Made by a program: the position numbers and the translations under genes
Notes under the pieces: model-generated
Seen by the model: only the letters and a program-made list of their open reading frames with translations
Told to the model about the DNA's origin: nothing
Databases searched by the model: none
Shown: positions 1-12,201 of the stretch, one piece after another
Numbering within the stretch: the stretch's first letter is position 1
Layout of the letters: each line of letters opens with the position of its first letter
NCBI GenBank assembly: GCA_032622095.1
Contig: CP136063.1
Coordinates: 178,293,956-178,357,955 of the forward strand
Origin: Siphonodentalium dalli
Lineage: Eukaryota; Mollusca; Scaphopoda; Gadilida; Siphonodentaliidae
Length of the DNA stretch: 64,000 nucleotides
Reading direction: 5' to 3'

Positions 1-720
1 ACAGTTTATTATACTGGATAAGTTGATACATGTAATACAATGTTTTGGAGCTTGCTCTTTCAAATGGTATATAATATGCCATATATTTTATATAATGTAA
101 TCTGGGGGTTAAAAAATTAAGTAGTTTACTATTTTATATTCATTTTAGTCTATATAATTAATTTTGAGAAAACAAATTACATCTCATTGAACAAATCTGC
201 TAATTCCACCCCTCAACCCATGGGGACATCCCTGCAAGAATAGGAAATCTGTGATTTATTGGATGCTTGTCTACATTTGCCTAACGATATTTCCTTAACC
301 TTGAAAGCCAGTGCATTCTCTTAGGTGAGGCTACCTATGGGACACTCACATATATAAGACAATGCACTGGCATGATACTAGTACTTTGTTATAAAATAAT
401 AAATATTGGACAAATATTAAAACTAGGAGCTCATTTCTCTTGATCAATGGTCTATTATTTTATATTCATTTTATTTTAGTATATGTAATTGGTTTTGGAA
501 AAAAAATTACATCTCAATGAACAAATCTGATAAATTTGCCCCCTCCCCAAACATATGTGGGGACATCCCTGCGAGAATAGGACATGTGTGATTTATTTGG
601 ATGTCTGACTATATTGGCCTAACAATATTTCCTTGATCTTGAACCCCAGTGTATTCTCTTATATATAGGAGAATACACTGGTGCAGGGTCTTTATTGCTG
701 CACCAGCATAGCTCTGGTAA
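1..720. repeat. Diverged tandem duplication (~330 bp units)
   Basis: Two diverged direct copies (about 119-385 and 450-700) share the order ATTACATCTCA, GAACAAATCTG, GGGGACATCCCTGC, CCAGTG-ATTCTCTTA. Each ends in a short palindrome around AGTG(C/T)ATTCTCTTATAT. A related AGTGCATTCTCTTATATATG segment recurs near 44505. No coding potential seen. Confidence 0.6.
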
Positions 721-1090
721 TGAAATGGTTAATACTAATACTATTATAAAATGTGTAAACTGTCAAACAGTTAGAGTTGTATTTGAGATTGCTGTAAACA
801 CATAGGATTAAATTTCATTCACACACCTCTTTCTCTCTTAGCCTGATAAATGTGGATATTGAGATAAAAGTTCATTACTTTATAATGACTGGACACACAG
901 CTGTGAGCACTGTGAGAATTAAGGCTGGTCAGTTCCTGGCATGTCATATAACTAAAGTGTAAGGCTTTTAATGGGGTGAACCTTGCATGGATCTCTGGTG
1001 TGGGGTGGCAGGGACATGTAGTGGTGGTGGTGGGGAGGTGGGGGGGGGGGGTTGGAGGGTGGGCAAGGGTTTAAAACTAGGATTTGAATT
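721..1090. other. No gene seen; GGT/G-rich tract
   Basis: Noncoding. A GGTGGTGG to poly-G tract lies at about 1019-1052; nothing else recognised. Confidence 0.5.
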
Positions 1091-1575
1091 AACTTTTTTT
1101 TAAGAGTTATGTCCCTGGGCCCTGGCTCTGCCCCTATTTGACCCAGTGACCCAATTTGAACAAATCTGAACCCCAGTCACACAAGGACTCTCCATACCAA
1201 ATGTAAGCTAAATCGGTCAAATGGTTCAAAAGAAGAAGTCATTCTAAGAATTACTATGGAGGAATAGAGTTATGGCCCTGGTTTCTCAACTAATCAACCT
1301 GGTGACCTCATTTTAACAAATCTGAATGTGAGTCAACTAGGGAACATCCACACCAAATATGAATCCATACGGCCTTATAGTTCAGTAAAAGAAGTCGTTC
1401 TAAGAATTACTATGGATGAATAGAGTTATGGCCCTGCTTTCACAACTATTCCACCCAGTGACCTCATTTGAACAAATCTGAATGTGATTCACCTAGGGAA
1501 CATCCACACCAAATATGAACACGTTAAGTCTTACGGTTCGGGGCGAGAAGATGATTCTTGACGGACGGACGGACA
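1085..1575. repeat. Tandem repeat (~156 bp units) with GACGGACGG end
   Basis: Degenerate direct repeats containing TCTAAGAATTACTATGGA, GAATAGAGTTATGGCCCTG and GGGAACATCCACACCAAATATG, ending in GACGGACGGACGGACAGACG. This arrangement is familiar from bivalve interspersed repeats. Confidence 0.55.
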
Positions 1576-2062
1576 GACGAACAAATGGGTAGATATGTGG
1601 CTCCGACCTATGTGGCTAGAAATAGTAATGTGGCTTTAGTTTTTATGTGGCTTCTCAAGTAGCCATAAAATTTTATGTGGCTATCAAGTAGTAGATAGTG
1701 ATAAAACTCCAGATTATGGATTCATAACATGTTGGAATTATAGCAGAAGAAGCTGATTAAAACTCAAAAACTTGCTCACAGCAACTGGGACAGTGGAATA
1801 GGAGAAACTGACAGGTCCGTGATTGGGTGGCTAGCCACATAAATGTCCGTCAGTGTCCGACATCTCCTATTGACAGGTCATGGATGTCTAAATCGATGGA
1901 CTTTTTTTTCTCCAAATTTTGAGTGACTACAAAATTAAATAAGCTGATTAGGCCAAATAGATCATTTTTGAACGTCCATCTGAAAGCTGTTACGTGGCTA
2001 GCCACGCAACGGAAGTTATGCACATAAATATCCATTTTACACAATCTTAGCCACATAAGTAG

Positions 2063-2165
2063 TCATTAGTAAACACGGACGGACAGATGGCCGACAGACG
2101 GACGAACGGACGAGGAGTGATGACTATAGCTCCACCGGAGACTTCGTCTCAGGTGAGCTAAAAAC
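2063..2165 (+). repeat. GACGG-run plus terminal hairpin, bivalve-type interspersed repeat end
   Basis: A GGACGGACAGA... tract is followed at 2128-2159 by a hairpin whose outer arms are AGCTC-ACC and GGTGAGCT around GAGAC/GTCTC, then AAAA. This end structure is common in bivalve genomes; the class of the parent element is not settled from this fragment. Confidence 0.5.
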
Positions 2166-2691
2166 AATTGAATTGAATATCATGTTATGTTCATTGCCAT
2201 GCCTAGGTGGAACTCTAATTTCAGAACAAATGAATGTCAAATGTAATGCTTGATGCCAGCAGTACAACTACTTCCTCAACTCTTTCTATACTAATTACTC
2301 ATTGATGAGTAAAATGTAGTTCCCATAGAAAATGTTCATATAATAAGTTAAAATAACGTTTATTGAACTTATCTGAACATTTCCCAATAGATAAACAAAA
2401 ATCATTCTGCACCTGTATTTTTTGTCTGCCTGTTGTCTGATTTTATTAGCGAAAAATACCTCCATTCCAATGTAGACTTTTATAACTGAATTCTGTAGAA
2501 TTAATACGAACTCGTCGGAAAGCTTTAGCAAGATATATCATACATGTATATTCTCCCATGTGTATCCAGTAGATACCGGTAGATAGGAGATACATGTACA
2601 CCTGAGAGAAAACATCTGTGCTTTTATCAAACTACATGTACACACAAGTCTTTATTCAGGTTCTGGTTGTGCTTTCACAATCATCCAATTA
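2166..2691. other. No gene seen
   Basis: Noncoding AT-rich DNA with several copies of the palindromic word TACATGTA. Nothing else recognised. Confidence 0.4.
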
Positions 2692-2699
2692 TACATGTA

Positions 2700-2911
2700 C
2701 AGTTGTGCTCTAAGTAATCGACTTCTTAACCACAGCAGAATTATAGGTAACTTTTCAGGATTTTGTCGGTAATATGGCTTGTTGCATTCATCGGAAAGCT
2801 CTTGGGGAGAGCTTTCCTATGAATGGCAACAATCCATATTTCCGACTAAATCCTGAAAAGTTACCCATAATTCTGCTGTGGTTAAGAAGTCGATTACTTA
2901 GAGCATTACTG
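2700..2911. mobile_element. hAT-like foldback MITE, family 1, copy 1
   Basis: A 212-bp near-perfect inverted repeat beginning CAGTTGTGCTCTAAG and ending CTTAGAGCATTACTG. It is flanked by a perfect 8-bp target duplication TACATGTA (2692-2699 and 2912-2919). An 8-bp duplication with CAG-type termini is what hAT transposons leave. It has no coding capacity. A second copy lies in the SLC6 gene at 43580. Confidence 0.85.
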
Positions 2912-2919
2912 TACATGTA

Positions 2920-3360
2920 GCTGGCTAACAAGCCTCTTTCTACGATTGATTTAAAAAAAAATATTATCCCAGATGTAACACATGTACATGTAGGCTGTAG
3001 CTCTGCCACAGTAAAAATGTGCTTCATTGTCACCAATGATAGTTTTTCTGAGTTATGAGTGACATAGTCATATCAAACAATTATATGACAGTAATTTACC
3101 ACTAGACGTTACCGTAAGCTAAAAATAATTCAGGTTTGGTGGGGAGGATATTTAATTTTAAAAATCTGAGCTGTAACTAATGTCTCTGAAACAGAAAAAC
3201 ACATGCTTCTTTGTCACCAATGATAGAAAAACTGCGCAACATACCGGTAGTCTCACTGAACAATAAGATGAGATTAACTGGCCACTACCGTAGATGTTAA
3301 GGTACAAAAAATCAGGCCTGGGGAGGGGAGGAATGGAGATAAGCTAAGTTATTTTTTTTA
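2920..3360. repeat. Diverged ~200-bp direct duplication
   Basis: Two copies share TTGTCACCAATGATAG, TACCGTA and a GGGGAGG stretch. Noncoding. Confidence 0.45.
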
Positions 3361-3482
3361 AACAAATTATGATATATCGTAGCACAGTAAGCACACTGAT
3401 ATTACTAGTATATGTATTTTTTTTTTTTAATATGGTAAGATTAGGTACATGTATAATGCATAGATGTAATCATAACATATTA

Positions 3483-3541
3483 TATTTATTGGACAGAGAG
3501 ATATATTATTTAATTAACATATCTCTCTGTCCAACAAATAA
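3483..3541. repeat. Hairpin around GGACAGAGAGATAT
   Basis: Inverted repeat TTTATTGGACAGAGAGATAT / ATATCTCTCTGTCCAACAAA with an AT-rich loop of about 14 nt. Role unknown. Confidence 0.6.
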
Positions 3542-3755
3542 ACTACAAAACAAGAGTAAAACATGTTATAATTATTATCTAGTGCTGGGTGGTATTGGCC
3601 GATAATAATATGTACAGTGGTAGTAATAGAATCACACCGTGTTATACCATATTGCTGATTATTTAAAAAAATATGCTGTAACTACATCAACTTCATGGAA
3701 AATGTCAAAATGAACCAGGTCAAACGTCATCATAAAAATGTAGAGACAATAGTTA

Positions 3756-3858
3756 CAAGCCTTGAAATAGTGTGTCTGTCATTTGAAGAATGAGGTCCCC
3801 AAATTCACCCTCTGGGGACCTCATTCTGCAAATGACAGGCACACTATTTCAAGGCTTG
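3756..3858. mobile_element. hAT-like foldback MITE, family 2, copy 1
   Basis: A 103-bp hairpin with ends CAAGCCTTGAAATAGTG and CACTATTTCAAGGCTTG, flanked by a perfect 8-bp duplication AATAGTTA (3748-3755 and 3859-3866). A longer copy with the same ends lies at 47109-47549 in the SLC6 gene. Confidence 0.85.
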
Positions 3859-3866
3859 AATAGTTA

Positions 3867-5455
3867 ACTGTTCTGAGTAGCATATGGTTATACTCCTCCA
3901 GTGAGATACAGAGGATTATTTTATGAGGTGCTAGCCAAGTGAAAAAATCCTCACAACTCACGAGAAAGTTAACTGTGTTTATTATATATTCTATATCAGT
4001 TTGTTATGACCCAGTCCATAATGTAACTCATAGTTAACACATGGTTAACATGTTCTTAAAAATAAAACTTCACCAGCCTTTCTGTTAAAATAAAGTGCAA
4101 GGAAGCAGAATGACACAAAAATATGACGTCATGACATAGCACTGAGAGTACATGTAGGAGATCACATTCGGTCAAGATTCTACTAATCTAGGAGTGGGGA
4201 TACAATTTTTTATGTAAAAAGTTGATGATAATATAATAAAGGCCTACGGTATTTTGTAATAAGAAAATCAATTTCAGCAGTCAAAAACAATGGCGTTTGC
4301 AATATACCTGTATACACATCCCAATGTATTTTACCAACGATCTATTCTTCACATTTCTGAATATGATTCAGTTACTACAAATAAAAAAAAATGATTAGGT
4401 CTAATCGCTAATCCCCTAGTTGCAACCCCTTTCTTTATTATGTATATATTGTGTTATATATTTATTATTATCAGACATGTTAACTCTCACAATTTTGGCA
4501 TGAGACAGTCACTCATGATTTCACACCCCATCTCCCGCCCCACGATTGTGGTCGCAAAACTCATGATTTAAGCTGCCCTGTGGGTATATAAATGCGGATT
4601 CATGTTCATGCACACATACAAGGGTCGATGAAACCCAATCCCAGTCAAAGACAATGTTCAAACTAGTTGTAGCTGGTGTTTATATAATTAGTGCAAATAT
4701 AGCTGGGTGTAAGAGCACATGGCACCCAGTTGTCTGTCAAACAATGCATCCAGTGTCATTTGCAAATACACACAATGCACATGCTACTGTTTACAAACTA
4801 TACTGGTAACTCCCAACAGTTGGAAACTTGGAATGGGAAACGGAGTTGACAATGAATGACTGTAAAATATGCGTTTAATACAAAAATGTGCAGAAGACAT
4901 GTGACAAAGTTTATTATGCTCGCTAATTCTTCTGCACTTTCTGCGGCAAAACGCAATTTGCCAAAATACAATTCACATTCCAAAGTGCCAACTATGATTG
5001 GAATTTGGAATACATGTACAGTGCATAATGTACAATGTCTTTTTAGAGCAGTTTTGAGCTGCTATAAAACTCTCAAAATTTGTCAATGAATCTCACGAGA
5101 TTTTAAAGGGAATTCCGACATTCTGAAGCTAACAAGTCTGATAATTATTATTATCTATTATCATGTTGTCAAATTCCAGTCCTGACTCCTGAGTCATGAA
5201 TCCTGTGTCCAAAGGATGTATGACGACTCAGACAGGAGACAAATCGCTCAAGTGGTGATCTTGGGGCGACTTCAGACCGACTTGTCTCATCACATGTCTG
5301 GGGCGACTTGTCACAGGTTGAATGCCATATAATATTTTTTTTTATGAGTTATGTTATTTGTATTTATAACAGTCTTTAACAGATTATATTAAATTATTCT
5401 CACTTTCATTATCACTTCAATTTAATCATTTTGTGCAGACTTCCTTAATGAGACA
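3867..5455. other. No gene seen
   Basis: Noncoding. Short open frames at 4798-5089 on both strands overlap each other and match nothing known. A GGGGCGACTTGTC motif lies near 5294, similar to one near 34246. Confidence 0.4.
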
Positions 5456-5605
5456 GTGTTTTACGGCAAAATGTTGTATAAACACGTTTAATTGTCATCT
5501 AGTTATAGTGTTTTTTATGACAAAATATTGTATAAACAAAATTAATTTTCCTCTGACAGGGTTGTTACGGCAAAATATTGAATAAACACAATTAGTTGTG
5601 AACCT
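5456..5605. repeat. Three short direct repeats (GGCAAAAT-TTGTATAAAC)
   Basis: Three ~55-65 bp units contain ACGGCAAAATRTTG, ATAAACA and AATT. Noncoding. Confidence 0.5.
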
Positions 5606-6219
5606 TTATTGTACCATTATGTTGGTAGGTATACATACATGTATAACCATCGGGTGGAGTGTTTTCACTTTTCAGTCATAATTCATAATGTATTAATGCA
5701 TTGATTGCAACGACGAGGTCCATCCAAGACAACATGCTATCGAATGCAATGTTAATATCATGAAAAAAAAAAATTATATATATATATAAATTTAAAAAAT
5801 ATAAAATAACAGGAATTAGTTAGTGCTGGGCGATATGACGATATATTGGGTATATAGCCGGTTTTAATTTTGATATTGTCAATAATATCGTCTGAAATAA
5901 AAATAACGTAATACCATCCTAAGTTGTAATATTCTCCCTGTAGGTTGAAACCCATCATACACTGTATGGTCCCAACAAACAGGGAAGTTAGAGTAAGTAT
6001 AATAGTCCCAAACTTCCCGGAAATACGCAGTCGAAAAAGTAAAATGCCGAAGCAAATTCTAGAATTAGTATTAGGAGTTATATCTACAGGTACTAGTATC
6101 CTTTCAGTTAATTGTTATATTTTATCTTGTCTTGTGTTTAAAAAAAAAATATATATATATCCAACAGGCCAAACACTTCGATTGACTGCATTTCTCGACA
6201 TACTAACGACGACATCAGG

Positions 6220-7408
6220 GATTTTTCTGCCTATTTTGGGAATGGGTCCGGGTCCGTTCGAATTGGGAAAAAGGTGTCTTTACAGACCAAAATTGGGAAT
6301 TTTCCATGTTTTAGAAAAATTCAATTAATCACTGTTACACACAAGTAAATAGTACTAATACGTAATTATTGGTGTATAACGCAACTTAAACACAGGTAAC
6401 TCAAAGATGGAGTAAAATCCCAGCCCATTGAGGTCCATTTATCAGCCTCAGGTAAGTTGAAAATTCACAGATAACAACGGAAGAATTCAAGCCATCCACC
6501 AAACTACGACGGAAAAACGGTAATGAAACACCCAAGGATGAATAGGTATCTAGTTGTAATTCAATAAATAAAATAAAATAATTAATACCAAATCAATGTC
6601 TCTGTGTTATAATTCCCATATTGAGCTACCAGTACGGTCCTACCACAATGAAGAGACAACAAGGGTGATTACTGCTCATCAAAGACATATTTAAAAAAAG
6701 CATGCGTGAGTTCTTTTCACTTCACTGCACTCTAACATGACAACAATGTAAACAACATGATTAGCAATCACTGAGTGGCAGCCAGCCCACTGTCCAGGGT
6801 CCCTCGCTGCCACCCAGCGATTGCTAATCATGATGTTCAGGGAAAGTGTGAATAACGTCGGCGGCATCTTTCATGTTCATCCAGGCAGCGGTGTCATTGT
6901 GAAATGCTGTTTTTACATCAACTACGCAATTCGTTTACTGAATACAGTTCGGGGTGAATTAAATTGACAAGTTGTTTTAAACATTATGCAAGTCCTTGCT
7001 GTGTACACATATTAAATACTACTTAATGGGGACACTAAGACTTTCCAAGGATGTGTTGGTCGAAACATTTATATTTATATTTACTGTACACATGTTTTAA
7101 ATCAGCAATTTATTTCGAGTTATCATCCGTCTTTCATAAATGCGCTGACTGGTAGAGGGGAGGTAATTCACATGGTAAGATAATAGTTAGGTCGCCATTA
7201 CACGATGCGGGCATGTTCCTGATTTACTACGGGTTGTCAGCCGTTTATCGATCGACTGAGTGTACAAAACTCGGAATTTTTTTTATAATTATTCAATAAA
7301 CCCGATGGTATTATATACCTGCCTGCAATTGGGTGGTTGAAAATTGGGAATAAAGGTGCATTTTTCCCATTGGGAATGGGGCCGTTTACCGGACCCTGAG
7401 GACACCTA
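6220..7408. mobile_element. Possible decayed hAT-like element (CAGGGATTTTT ends)
   Basis: Left end CAGGGATTTTTCT and right end complementing CAGGGATTTTTTA. Both ends carry GGGTCCGG and ATTGGGAA words in opposite orientation. CAGGG termini suit hAT elements, but the flanks do not give a clean 8-bp duplication. A hairpin lies inside at 6756-6838 (ATTAGCAATCACTGAGTGGCAGC and its imperfect complement). No transposase seen. Confidence 0.4.
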
Positions 7409-8945
7409 AAAAATCCCTGGACATCCTCGACTTAGCATCGATGATGGACAGCGACTCTGATACCATTGCCACTGACATTCTACGTGAAGAAGTCGATGAT
7501 ACTGTCCGACGCCATGGACGTTAACAACGACGACACTATACCAATGCCCCTTCATCGCCTCAGCCATCATCAGACCAGACTTCAGACCAGATTAACAACC
7601 TGAACGTCGACTTTGATCTGCCACATCTTCGTTCATTAAACTTCGTTCATATTCATATTAATATACTTCGTTCCGTTCATTCAATTTTTTTTTTTAAACT
7701 TTGTTTATTAAACTCGAATAAACATATTATCGTTGATACATTTTTGTGTTCATAAGTTATATTATATTACATGTGTATTTATTGTTACATCAAATAAAAA
7801 TCTATGACTTTAGAACAACCCAGTTTCGTTAAACCACAGTCCCTAGGAATCACTGTTAGTTGAATAAAATATTATTTAATAATATTAAATCAATATATTA
7901 TATTATGTTATTATATTAATATAAAGACCAGTTTGGCAAGTAAACATTTTTGTTCTGCATTTTCATTGGTAGATGATTTGAACGAAATTACAAGAGTACA
8001 AATTTTTATGCCACACAAACATTCCCGCTTTCTGAGTTTATATCATCATATTCCGTATTTTGTTCTTGAAACGCTGGTGTATTCAGATTGTTTCTATCTT
8101 TACCCACTTACCAGAAAATGTCTTTTAGTTCCTCTAATATTCATTCAATTCTAACTGTCGGGGATTCCTAATCATTTCTGAGAAAACCACCCAATCTGTA
8201 AATAGTTCATTCGCGTATAGCCAATCGGTGATAATCTGAATAAAAGGGATTACGGATGTGAGTAAACAGACATCAGATGTGTTAAAACTGGCTCTGCTGT
8301 ACACTACTAAGTACACATTTTAACTCATTCTCATTACTAGAGAAATGTAGAAATGACCATCTCAAACTAATATATCTGTATATTTTCAAGTAGGGCCCTA
8401 GGGGTGGTTGATAGCTTGAGATGTGAAAGCAAATTTTATATTCCAAGCTCCCGGTTAGCTCCGCATCTCAAGAGGGGCAATGGGAGATAACTCGCGCTGG
8501 GTTTGGCTGAAAATTTTAAATAAGTAATGTGTAATAGGGAACTGGATTGATAACTGGATTGATAACAGTTATTCAATGTGAATATTTGGATGGAAAATTA
8601 CGATTTATGTACAACTCAGACAAGGTAGAGTTGATATGACCCAATGAGCGCATTAAGAACAATTAACTTAATAGTCACATGTCAAATGCGGGGAGATAAA
8701 TGCATTTTTTTCGAACGAAAAATCGAATTGTTCGTTTTAGTGATAGATCACAGAGCGTGGTTTCAGCCAATCAGATGATTGTTTGCATAATAACAAAATC
8801 TGATGTTGCCTAACTGGTAGTTATATCTGTATAGTAGAGGTAATATATCTATTTGTTATATTTTAATCAAATTTAATATTACATGGACAGTGATTCCTAG
8901 GACTGTGGTTAAACGAACATCTCATAATCCCCTCACACCTCCTAA
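7409..8945. other. No clear gene; short acidic open stretch at 7411-7524
   Basis: 7411-7524 (+) reads DILDLASMMDSDSDTIATDI and onward in one frame before a stop; it looks coding-like but matches no family I recognise. The rest is AT-rich, and includes GGGAGATAACTC at 8479, a word common in molluscan repeats. Confidence 0.3.
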
Positions 8946-9073
8946 TTAGCCCCTAATTAATTTTAGGTGGGCGGGTTGTCCCCGGTTGGGTTGTCTCGGA
9001 GTGAAACGGGCGGGTCGTCTCAGGGGCGGGTAGTCACGGACCCGGTATTCCGGCCCGTGATGTCTCTGGCACC

Positions 9074-9166
9074 GAGTCATCCCTTTCCTGTGTCCAAATA
9101 CAGGTTCAAACTTTAGTATTCTGAACAACAGTGGTTTCCTGTATCATTATAATAAAGTAGTTGTAA
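9074..9166 (+). repeat. Left half of interrupted paralogue of 12052-12201
   Basis: Matches 12052 onward closely (GAGTCATCCCTTTCC, CCAAATACAGGTTCAAAC, AATAAAGTAGTTGTAA) and is cut by the foldback element. The match resumes at 11574-11628. Confidence 0.7.
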
Positions 9167-11573
9167 CACTGGGGGGAAACTGTTTCACCAGAATCGATTC
9201 TATCGCCCTTCCGGTTCCGTCTCTATCGAATTAAGTTCCGACTCTTTCGCGATTTCTAAAACATGTTTTCAAAGTTTTGACCGTTGTTTTAAAGACTGAA
9301 TGTCAAAACAGAATGTATTCTCCAATAACAATCGACAGATTATGTCTTTATACGTGTTTATTGATGGCAGTAATGCAAAATCGGCTGCATGTTGTGCACA
9401 GTTAGATAGTGTTGAAACGATTAGTGTTTTTAAGGAATCGACTAGTCGCCAGAGGTAATCGACTACTAGTCGACTAGTCGGACCCCTTCTAAGAGTTCCC
9501 GTTTCTATGCCCATATGACGTATAAAAAGGGCCATGTGCAGTTTTGAGTATCCTACTCTTCGTTTCAGAACGTTAAAACAGAAAGCACGTGAACTATATA
9601 ATTTCCCGTTTTGCCCGTAAGTCTCCCAATTTGATGTCTTAAACCAGGCTCTCCTGCAACCTCCATATAATCTCATGGTTTGGGGAATGCTGGTAATAAA
9701 ACATTTTATATAAACAAAATTGTCGCCGGTAACCAGGAAATAAATAGGCAAGTCTCGTTAGTAAGTCTCGCTAACGAGATGTCTGGTGTGTTCTATTGTC
9801 TCTCTGAATTGGCGCCTCATGTCGCGGGGTGGGGGTCGGGGCGGTATGGGTATTAGAATGATCTAGGATCTATTCAGTTACTGAGTTGACTTTACCAGCT
9901 TGACGGATCTATTCAGTTACTGAGTTGACTTTACCAGCTTGACATGTTGCGAATTATGTTTTGTATATCATTGAAGCCATTTTGTTGCATCATTACTCTA
10001 GAAGTTTTCACTGGTCAATTGTTCCCATTGAACTAGACAGTGTTCGGTCGGCAGCGACACTTTGTGTCTTTGATGATCAACATAAAAGAAACCGCGCATA
10101 CCGGTACATGTGCATACATTGGGTTCAGTTCAGGTCATGGAGTTCACCGCTCGTGCATGACTGGCAGTGGCATCGTTAAGATTCAATAATAAGATTTATT
10201 TCGTATTCAATATAATTATAATATATATATATCAACAGGACCCCACAAAAAGTTTAACTTGCAAGGGCAGGGCCCTTATGCTTGTATAATGATACAGTGT
10301 TATGTGTACGTATATTGGGTTAAAGGAACAATGCAATAAGCTCTAAGAAGTTAATATGTATGTTACAGATTACGTGATAATATTGCCATGCAATGGCACT
10401 TCTGTCATGATAGCACTTAGGTAGTGCTTTTTCTCGACTAGTCGACTAGCATATTTCGGGATCGACTAATTTAATAATCGCGTCGATTTCGACTAATCGA
10501 TTAATCGTTTCAACACTACAGTTAGAGACGTAGTGTGTTTGGGTGCATTTCCCATGAAAATTAAGCAGCACTTTGATGCTCAGATTATCGGCCTTGTCTA
10601 CTTTAAATTGGACTGAAACTTGTCAAGTTTTATGGTTGAACATTAGATAATTATAATACAATACCTCCCGATGGTTCCTCGCCGTACAAGTCCTTCAAAT
10701 TAGTGCCTCAAAAAGCAACAAAAGGTTCCGATTCTATTGTGATAATTATGTTCACGATCGGTTCTTTCGTTCCTGTTTACAGTACATTCATATTCGATCA
10801 GATTATTTGATTGTACATCTATAGTTGCCCAATGACAATACATGGTCATATATGGTTTAAAATGTAGCCATAGTAAATAAATAGATGAGTTTTAGTGGTC
10901 CCAAATGATCATAGGTCAGATATTAAAGATGATCGACCGATAATCTTTAATATCCAACCTATGATGCTTTGGGACTACTGAACAACTCATATTGATGTTG
11001 CTGTGACTATAGTTTAAACCATATATGGTAATATGCAACTAGAAACACAAATGAACTATCTGGTCGAATATAATATTGCATTAAACGGGGGGCGAAAGAA
11101 CCGATCGTGAACATAAAAATCACATTAGAATCGGAACATTGCGTTGCTTCTTTTGATGGATTAATTTGAGGGTCTTTTACTTTGAGGAGCCATCGAGAGC
11201 TGTGCTGTAATCGTGTCCTGGTGTTCGATCATACAAGAATACATATTTCAGTCTAATTAAAAGGTAAAAAGGCCGATAAAAGGAGCATCAAAATGCTGCT
11301 TACTTTACAAAGGAAATGCACACAAACACATTACTCTTCTAAGTGTGCAAAAAATAGCCGACTTCGCATTATTATCACCAATAATTACGCACAAAGACAC
11401 AATCTAGCGATAGTTTTTGTAAATACGTTCTGTTTTAACATTTAGTGTATAAATGGAGGTCAAAACTTTGAAAAAATTTGTTTCAAGTCGCGAAAGAGAC
11501 GGGACTTAATTTGATAGAGACGGAACCCGATAGGCAATAGAATCGATTCTTGTGAAACAGTTTCCCCCCAGTG
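9167..11573. mobile_element. Foldback DNA element with ~640-bp inverted arms
   Basis: Ends are CACTGGGGGGAAACTGTTTC and its complement. The complementary arms run inward (CGATTCTAT, TTCCGTCTCTATC, TTTCGCGA, TTCAAAGTTTTGACC, TTCACGATCGGTTCTTTCG) to a centre near 10938. Removing the nested element at 9407-10518 leaves ~1.29 kb. The flanks suggest a 5-bp duplication TGTAA, because an uninterrupted paralogue of the flank exists at 12052-12201. CAC ends with a 5-bp duplication recall Transib, but without a transposase the superfamily is open. Confidence 0.75.
9407..10518. mobile_element. Nested non-autonomous hAT-like element
   Basis: A 1112-bp insertion in the left arm of the foldback element, with ends TAGTGTTGAAACGATTA and TAATCGTTTCAACACTA and a perfect 8-bp duplication CAGTTAGA (9399-9406 and 10519-10526). 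Subterminal clusters of CGACTAGTCG and relatives sit at both ends (about 9439-9480 and 10434-10500), as expected of transposase-binding repeats. An exact 39-bp tandem duplication lies at 9866-9943. No transposase frame. Confidence 0.85.
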
Positions 11574-11614
11574 TGTAATTTCGTATTTATTTCATGCATG
11601 GACGATAAAATATA

Positions 11615-11986
11615 TCGACCTAGTGACTGGGTATTCCAGCCCTTGATGGGATTGATGGCCAAAGGTTAGACTCACTAGAGATCCGCAGAAAGATGAAGAG
11701 AATAGAACTCTTCGGCAAGGTGGTTGAGGGGATAATCCCACCCATACATACACATGATTTACTAAAGGATAAGAAAGGAAGGAAAATTCGAGCAAAAAGG
11801 TTTCCAGACCACAAAAGTGATAACATAATTTCGAGCCAAGAGTGTATCAACTCACGATCGTTCGAACCAATAAGAGCCAACACGGATCAATATAAACATT
11901 CATTCTTCGTGAGAACGATCAGGAACTGGAACAGTATAGAAGATTACGCATGCTCAGGGAATACAACAGGAGAAACACCAGAGTAG
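11615..11986 (+). pseudogene. LINE 3' coding fragment (C-terminal region of a reverse-transcriptase ORF)
   Basis: The frame contains DSLEIRRKMKRIELF, the basic KKGRKIRAK stretch and NTDQYKHSFFVRTIRNWNS, ending in a stop at 11984-11986. The D-Q-Y-K-x-S-F-F-x-R-T-I-x-x-W-N pattern is the usual C-terminus of jockey/CR1-like non-LTR retrotransposon proteins. RT and endonuclease domains are absent, so this is a 5'-truncated copy. The upstream part (TGYSS near 11625) seems frameshifted. Confidence 0.75.
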
Positions 11987-12051
11987 TAGCAATGACGCGA
12001 CAACAGCAGAAAGGCTCCTGCGCCGAAATTATACAGATACAGATCCAGCCC

Positions 12052-12201
12052 GAGTCATCCCTTTCCCCGTGTCCAAATACAGGTTCAAACTTTAGTATTC
12101 TGAACAATTACAATAGTGGTTTCCTGTGTCATTATAATAAAGTAGTTGTAATTTCGTATTTATTTCATGGATGGACGATAAAATATATCGACATAGTGAC
12201 T
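12052..12201 (+). repeat. Uninterrupted paralogue ('empty site') of the foldback insertion site
   Basis: About 150 bp matching 9074-9166 plus 11574-11628 without the 2.4-kb element. The junction reads AGTTGTAATTTCG here, against AGTTGTAA|element|TGTAATTTCG at the occupied site. Confidence 0.75.

Noticed and set aside
5945-6328. 127-residue + strand frame
   Set aside because: Its second half enters the putative CAGGG element and includes a poly-A/AT run; no motif recognised.
9269-9751. 160-residue - strand open frame
   Set aside because: It crosses the junction between the foldback arm and the nested hAT-like element, so it cannot be an ancestral gene.
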